Origin: Owenia fusiformis
Lineage: Eukaryota; Annelida; Polychaeta; Sabellida; Oweniidae
Length of the DNA stretch: 64,000 nt
Reading direction: 5' to 3'
NCBI GenBank assembly: GCA_903813345.2
Contig: CAIIXF020000004.1
Coordinates: 9,620,196-9,684,195 of the forward strand
Shown: piece after piece, positions 58,444 through 64,000 of the stretch
Layout: each line of letters begins with the position of its first letter
Position numbering within the stretch: the first letter of the stretch is position 1
The notes under the pieces: generated by a model
The model's database searches: none
The model's input: only the letters and a program-made list of their open reading frames with translations
What the model was told of the DNA's origin: nothing
Made by a program: the position numbers and the translations under genes

Positions 58444-60666
58444 ATGATAAGAGTGATCGCTGCAGTTTATTAAGCACCATATTCAAGCACTATACTCTAC
58501 TATAAAAAGTTAAAGTATAGTCACACTTAGCCAATTTTACGCGAGAGCTGGATCAGACAAATTAAAAAACCGGGAAACATTTTTGTAAAAATGACAAATG
58601 ATAATCAGATATTGGGGCCCATAATAAAAATATCATTTTAAACACATTATGTCTTGATCAAAATTCGAAAAACCAAGGCTTGTTTTCCCAAATTAAAAAG
58701 AAACATTCACAAGGGGAGCATGCGCAGAATTTGCAAATACCATATGCAAATATATTGGATACATGCTGCGAGAAGGTAATATGCATATTTGAATTCACGA
58801 ATGTACTTACGTTGACATTAGTTCGTTCAGGTTTCACTAATTAATCAAAAATAGCGCTTCCTTGATTCGGCATTTAGTTGTCACTAACACTGTACTGATT
58901 TATAACTTGAATCAATTAACTAAATGAAATAATTGTAAGAAAATCAAATATCCTCGCGACACAAGTATCGACTATGTGTCTTTTTATATAAGTCAGGATT
59001 GCTATTATATAAAACGAAATTTATTTCAATGATAACTTACGCCTTGTAATATAATATATTATATGGGATCTAGTACAATTATATTAATTGTTCAGATGTC
59101 AATGATAGACATAATTAAAGGAACTGGATACATTACATTTTAAGTAAATATTCAATTTTACATGATTTGTTTTGATTGTGTCGTCTTGCTTTTAACTTCT
59201 CAAACCAATCGATTTTCTAATATTAATGATATTTTCACTATTCCTTGCAATTGGTCATTTCTCAATACTTCTTGAACTTAGTGAAGCGAGGTGGGCGCTT
59301 ATTAGGGAGTGGGCACAAAATATGGCAATTACGGTAGATGCTTTTCAAAATCATGATTCTGCATTGATTACACAAGAAGACGTCCATTTTATAACATTGT
59401 TCTCAAAATACAATTGAAATAAACGCATTATTAGGAATTGTTTTGACCCGGGGGTATTGCAATATAGATATTCTAAAAATTACGAATTCTATTCCATCAA
59501 ACGTCTACAGTAGCTCGCTGCAATTATCCATAAACCAATTATGAAAAACAAATTACAACTCCCCTCACCTTTACACTCGGCATGATAATATACGATAAGC
59601 TGTCAAAATGTTCAATGTTATCGTCAGCACCAGATACTCGGGTCTCTTGACCCGATATAAATAACTTAATATACAGTCTGCATATTCCCAGTCTTTAGGG
59701 TGTATGTTAATCGAATCATAGGTCTGATTGGATGTTACTCTCACGTGATTTGTTACAGAATTAAGGGAGGTGTAACTATTTTGGAGTTTTCCGACGACTT
59801 TCTATCAATATCATTTATTTGGTCACTAAGTCGATGATATAAGTAAATCATTGATTTTTAGTGATCTATGAATTGACGAGAGTCTTGGCCCGAACGTCTT
59901 TTTATGAAGTTATGAATTATCTAATTTTGCTCAAACCGAAAGATAATTGCGTTAATTTGGGACACTGTGTCCCCCCCGAATTATTGTTACTGCCTGTTTT
60001 CAGATATTCTACAAGCTTTAGATGAAACAACATTGAATTGACCACAAACTAACGGCCCTTTAATTCACTCTATTTATTTCATAACTATACATGTACAGCT
60101 CCACTTTCTTAAGATTTGACCCTTAACCAGTAACAGAGCAGCAAACAAAGTACCGAAGTACCAAACTTTGAAACAATGTACCTTTTTAATATAAAGTTTT
60201 ATTAAGTCAAATTACTCCAGAATTAAATTATCTTTCAAATGAGGTATGACACGATATGCAACATTATGGACTTTTTGCTGTAGAGAGGGGTGCCGTTGTT
60301 TTTTGACACCCTGTATATGACATTGTACCAATAATCAATATAAAAGCAGAGACGGAGCAATCATTTTTTCATTTTTTCCCCATGAACATTCATAAGGTTA
60401 TGAACAAATAGTGATGGACGGTACGATTAAAATCATTCTGTTAAACGACTAAGTTATAAGAATGCGTTTTAATTTTTTTATATCTTGCTTTTCAAAGGTC
60501 CCTGTGAAAGTTTAAAAATATCGCAACCATCTTTTCATGACAAAGTTGTATTGAATTTTTTAAAAAAGTTGTCGGTTTTTTAAATTTTAACTATTTGAAT
60601 TTCCCGCTATTTTCACAGCAAAAGTTTATTGATCATCAAATAATAGAACACTTTACACTGTAACCC
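58444..60666. other. Intergenic stretch
   Basis: No gene recognised. A solo mariner-like end gacaccctgta lies near 60306-60316 without a convincing partner. Confidence 0.4.
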
Positions 60667-61260
60667 AGGAATATTCCTTGCCGAACCATCTCTCTCCTCA
60701 TATGGTAACTATAACCATATATATGCTTGCCATGTTTAGTAAAACATGCAACAATGTTTTGATATGGTCAAATTTGATCACTTAGAAATGTGATGCTCAA
60801 TTCCAGTAAGCTGCCATCTTTTAAAATTTCACACAGGAAGTGATGTCATCGACTCTCAACTTTGCACATAGCATTAGGTGAGGAGCTATTAAGAATTACA
60901 AAACCAGCAAAATATTCTTTTTCAACTTTGTATCTTATTTAATCCTTCTGAAAACCTCTTCTTTTATTTTAAGTTGACAAGCCCTTTTTGCACAGAAAGT
61001 AATGATCACTTGTCTAGAAGTGATTTTGTGCTACTTTCCTATACTGTTATGGGCAAGGTTATAGAAGATGAGAGTTGATGACTTCACTTCCTGCAAGAAA
61101 TCTTAAAAGATGGCAGCTCACTGGAAATAAGCACTAGATTTTTAAATGAACAATATTGACCATATTAAAACATTTTCCCATGTTTTGCTAAATATGGAAA
61201 CTATATATATGATTATAGCTACCATATCAAGAGAGAAGGGGTCTGGCAAGGAATATTCCT
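60667..61260. mobile_element. 594-bp foldback element
   Basis: The ends AGGAATATTCCTTGCC and GGCAAGGAATATTCCT are inverted, and the arms match further in (ccatatcaa, aaaacatg, tggcagct, gaagtgatgtcatc). No clear target duplication; superfamily unknown. Confidence 0.7.
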
Positions 61261-61621
61261 TTAACTTTTCAACTTTGGATACATGTAGATCAAGTAAAAA
61301 TTAATCAATTTTAACAATTTGCTTTCTTTTTTACGCATACATTCGATTTTATAGCATTTTAAACATGCTGGCATCAGGTACGCCGTAATGTCATTCAAGG
61401 TGCAAAAAATACTTTTAAAATAAATTCATCTGTTTTCTCCTCTAAATCTTCATTAAATATGCTAAACTTTAAAATGAAACAAAAAAAGTAATATTTGAAA
61501 ATATCCTTACATACCAACAACAAGCCCACCCAGGACATCGTATGTTTTGATTCGCTATATGAAAAATCATTCCCATTTGCCAAACGGCGGGCGTACGGCT
61601 GCCGCAGCTTCACAAAATCCA

Positions 61622-62083
61622 TATAGAAAATCTATATCGTATTACTTATCCCTATACTTTCCTGCATATTTTTCTAGATTAGATGAGAAGATAGGTACGG
61701 TTGTCGTAGATCAATAGAAAATCTATATCGTATTATTTATCCCTATACTTTCCTGCATATTTCCCTAGATTAGATAGGAAGATATGTACGGTTGCCGTAG
61801 ATGAATAGAAAATCTAGATCGTATTACTTATCCCTATACTTTCCTGCATATTTCTCTAGATTAGATAGGAAGATATGTACGGTTGCCGTAGATGAATAGA
61901 AAATCTATATCGTATTACTTATCCCTATACTTTCCTACATATTTCTCTAGATTAGATAGGAAGATATGTACGGTTGCCGTAGATGAATAGAAAATCTATA
62001 TCGTATTACTTATCCCTATACATTCCTGCATATTCTCTAGATTAGATGAGAAGATATGGTCGCCGTACGGTTGCCGTAGATCA
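61622..62083 (+). repeat. 91-bp minisatellite, five copies
   Basis: Copies start with tagaaaatctatatcgtat at 61624, 61715, 61806, 61897 and 61988, exactly 91 bp apart, with few substitutions. The last has a small change near gatatggtcgccgtacgg. Confidence 0.93.
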
Positions 62084-62215
62084 AACGTGAATGAGGCATG
62101 AGCATCCATTTCTGTCATGCGGTTGACCTGGGTTCGACCACATGAGGAGATTTACTTTTTATTTTGTAAAGGTTGCATCGCGTATATGGTAATCAATGTG
62201 CAACCTCATGACACA

Positions 62216-62232
62216 GTCTCCGTGGCGCAATT

Positions 62233-62289
<57 letters not shown>
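62216..62289 (+). tRNA. tRNA-Asn (GTT), gene 2
   Basis: 74 nt, identical to gene 1 except AATTGG for AATCGG in the D loop. Complete cloverleaf with anticodon GTT. TTTT lies 8-11 bases downstream. Confidence 0.95.
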
Positions 62290-62515
62290 TTAGAGCTTTT
62301 GCCATCCTGTATTGAACAACTGAAATATTGTTTTGTTTGAATGAGTATCAATTTGAGTCACATTTATAATCGAATGAGATAGATTAATTTTAACTTGCTT
62401 TGTATTTGAAATCGTCCTCATTTCTTTTTTGATCGAAATTTTGCATGATATTTAAGATACTTGTATTGCTTTTTTTCAAATCGTTCCCACTTTGTCGTCC
62501 AACGACCAAGAATCA

Positions 62516-62576
62516 GTCTCCGTGGCGCGCCCAGTTATTAACTGGAAGGTTGGTGGTTCAAGATCAACCGAGGTTG
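62516..62576 (+). pseudogene. tRNA-Asn pseudogene without D loop, copy 1
   Basis: 61 nt, starting gtctccgtggcgcgcccag. Relative to tRNA-Asn it lacks 13 nt between two GCGC repeats, removing most of the D arm. Anticodon loop TTATTAA (ATT). The acceptor 3' strand (CGAGGTT) pairs poorly. The A box is broken, so normal Pol III expression is unlikely. Confidence 0.85.
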
Positions 62577-62804
62577 TTTGAATGAGTATCAATTTGAGTT
62601 GCATTGATAATCGAACGCGATAGATTAATTTAGCATTTTCAATCGAGTGCGGTAGATGAATTTTAACTTTCTTCGTTTTGAATCTTCCTTGTTTCTAGGT
62701 TCGATTCCCAGACTACTGGTTCGTTTAATTTTGGTTAACTTTTTTACTTCTCATTTTGTAAATGTTGCACCTTGTAATATATTGTGGTTTTTATGTCAAT
62801 AACT

Positions 62805-62806
<2 letters not shown>

Positions 62807-62880
<74 letters not shown>
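62807..62880 (+). tRNA. tRNA-Asn (GTT), gene 3
   Basis: 74 nt, identical to gene 1 in sequence, with TTTT shortly downstream as in gene 2. Confidence 0.96.
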
Positions 62881-63102
62881 TTAGAGCTTTTGCCATCCTG
62901 TATTGAACAACTGAAATATTGTTTTGTTTGAATGAGTATCAATTTTGGCCGCATTTATAATCAAATGAGATTAATTTTAACTTTCTTTCTATTTGAAATC
63001 GTCCTCATTTCTTTTTTGATCGAAATTTTGCATGATATTTAAGATACTTGTATTGATCTTTTTCAAATCGTTCCCACTTTGTTGTCCAACGACCAAGAAT
63101 CA

Positions 63103-63163
63103 GTCTCCGTGGCGCGCCCAGTTAGTAACTGGAAGGTTGGTGGTTCAAGCTCAACCGAGGTTG
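63103..63163 (+). pseudogene. tRNA-Asn pseudogene without D loop, copy 2
   Basis: 61 nt with the same 13-nt deletion as the copy at 62516. The anticodon loop is TTAGTAA, so the anticodon position reads AGT. Shared deletion shows that it was copied along with the 595-bp unit. Confidence 0.85.
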
Positions 63164-63406
63164 TTTGAATGAGTATCAATTTGAGTTGCATTGATAATCG
63201 AACGCGAAAGATGAATTTAACATTTTCAATCGAATGCGGTAGATGAATTTTGACTTGCTTCGTTCAGAAATCTTTCTTGTTTCAAGGTTCGATTCCCAGA
63301 CTACCGGTTCGTTTAATTTTGGTTTACTTTTTTTTACTTCTCATTTTGTAAATGTTGCACCTTGCAATATATTGTGGTAATTAGTTTGTGGTCATCCACT
63401 CTAGCT

Positions 63407-63422
63407 GTCTCCGTGGCGCAAA

Positions 63423-63480
<58 letters not shown>
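63407..63480 (+). tRNA. tRNA-Asn (GTT), gene 4
   Basis: 74 nt, complete cloverleaf, anticodon GTT, differing from gene 1 by AAACGG for AATCGG in the D loop. The downstream flank has diverged and no TTTT lies within about 40 nt, so termination may be less efficient. Confidence 0.94.
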
Positions 63481-63600
63481 TTATAGCGACTGCGAACCTG
63501 TGTTGAGCAACTGAACTATTGTTCTGTTTGAATGAGTATCAAGCATGAATGAATGAGCATTGATAATCGAACGCGATAGATTAATTTAGCATTTTCACAA

Positions 63601-64000
63601 GCTGGTATCGAAATATTTGTCCGCTGTGACGGAGCATGCTATTTTTCATAAAAACACTAAGAATACACGATTTATTTTTTTAACTCATATGTTTCGTTAT
63701 ACCAAAGAAAATTACTTCCATGCAATGGCTATATCATTTGCTGGTAACTGTCACTTCTGTTTGAAGTCCAATTTCGCTGGGAAGAAAAGCTATTGAAAAT
63801 GGTTCGATTCCCAGACGGGTTCGTTTAATTTTGGTTTACTTTTTGTTTACTTCTCATTTTATAAATGTCGTACCTTGTGTAATATTTATTTATTTATTTA
63901 TTTATTTAGCCTCCAATACTGAAGAATAGTTTGACAATTAAAACAATCTTACACTATACCTTATGCTAATTAGACAATTACAATATCATGAATTATACAT
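63601..64000. other. End of window
   Basis: No gene. Contains a (TTTA)n run at about 63885-63908 and a further scrap of the tRNA-array flank (ggttcgattcccagac at about 63801). Confidence 0.5.

Larger units (their letters stand above)
62216..63600 (+). repeat. ~595-bp tandem array containing tRNA-Asn genes
   Basis: Units begin at the tRNA genes at 62216, 62807 and 63407 (spacings 591 and 600). Units 1 and 2 each carry an intact gene, a gtttgaatgagtatcaattt flank and a 61-nt tRNA pseudogene. The third keeps the gene and part of the flank, then degrades. Confidence 0.9.

Noticed and set aside
59941-60316. Mariner-like pair ggacactgtgtccccccc and gacaccctgta
   Set aside because: The two ends do not align as inverted repeats; only a solo right end is plausible.
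62516-62576. Functional D-armless tRNA
   Set aside because: Such tRNAs are known mainly from mitochondria; here the acceptor stem is also mismatched and the A box is broken, so pseudogene is the safer call.

Overview
This is a eukaryotic, AT-rich, intron-rich window that looks like nuclear DNA from an invertebrate animal. The evidence is a twelve-exon nuclear gene for a mitochondrial enzyme with GT-AG introns, an immunoglobulin-superfamily receptor gene, eukaryotic tRNA-Asn genes with A and B boxes, and many miniature or foldback relatives of hAT, piggyBac and Tc1/mariner transposons. I cannot name the species.

Region 1 (about 1-23,500, plus strand): a complete SUCLA2 gene (ADP-forming succinyl-CoA synthetase beta subunit). 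Twelve exons between 2435 and 22095 join in consistent phase to a 455-residue protein with a mitochondrial presequence, an ATP-grasp fold and the expected metal ligands. Intron 2 is about 11.9 kb and densely packed: an 11-unit satellite of about 106 bp, split by a hAT-like element that itself holds two further elements, then a piggyBac derivative with a transposase remnant, then a foldback element caught up in a recent 1.2-kb tandem duplication. The most unusual feature is that three SUCLA2 exons carry short tandem arrays whose repeat unit spans a splice site: the acceptor of exon 7 (109-bp unit), the donor of exon 8 (70-bp unit) and the acceptor of exon 10 (87-bp unit). Each array leaves several decoy splice sites beside the real one.

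Region 2 (about 24,367-26,676): a Tc1/mariner-like foldback element, followed on the minus strand by an intronless 491-codon gene for a single-pass receptor with three Ig domains and an ITIM-type tyrosine motif in its tail.

Region 3 (about 26,700-53,400): no gene recognised. It holds a 2.1-kb element bounded by TTAA with a mariner relative nested inside it, several small palindromic elements (one only 47 bp long), minisatellites and hairpins.

Region 4 (about 53,700-64,000): four apparently intact tRNA-Asn(GUU) genes, two tRNA-Asn pseudogenes sharing a 13-base D-arm deletion, and two tRNA 5' halves inside a repeat of about 240 bp. Three of the intact genes and both pseudogenes sit in a tandem array of about 595-bp units. 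A 91-bp minisatellite and a 594-bp foldback element lie nearby.

The two protein genes have no evident functional link: one is a TCA-cycle enzyme, the other probably a cell-surface adhesion or inhibitory receptor. All calls are from reading the sequence; no database search was possible.
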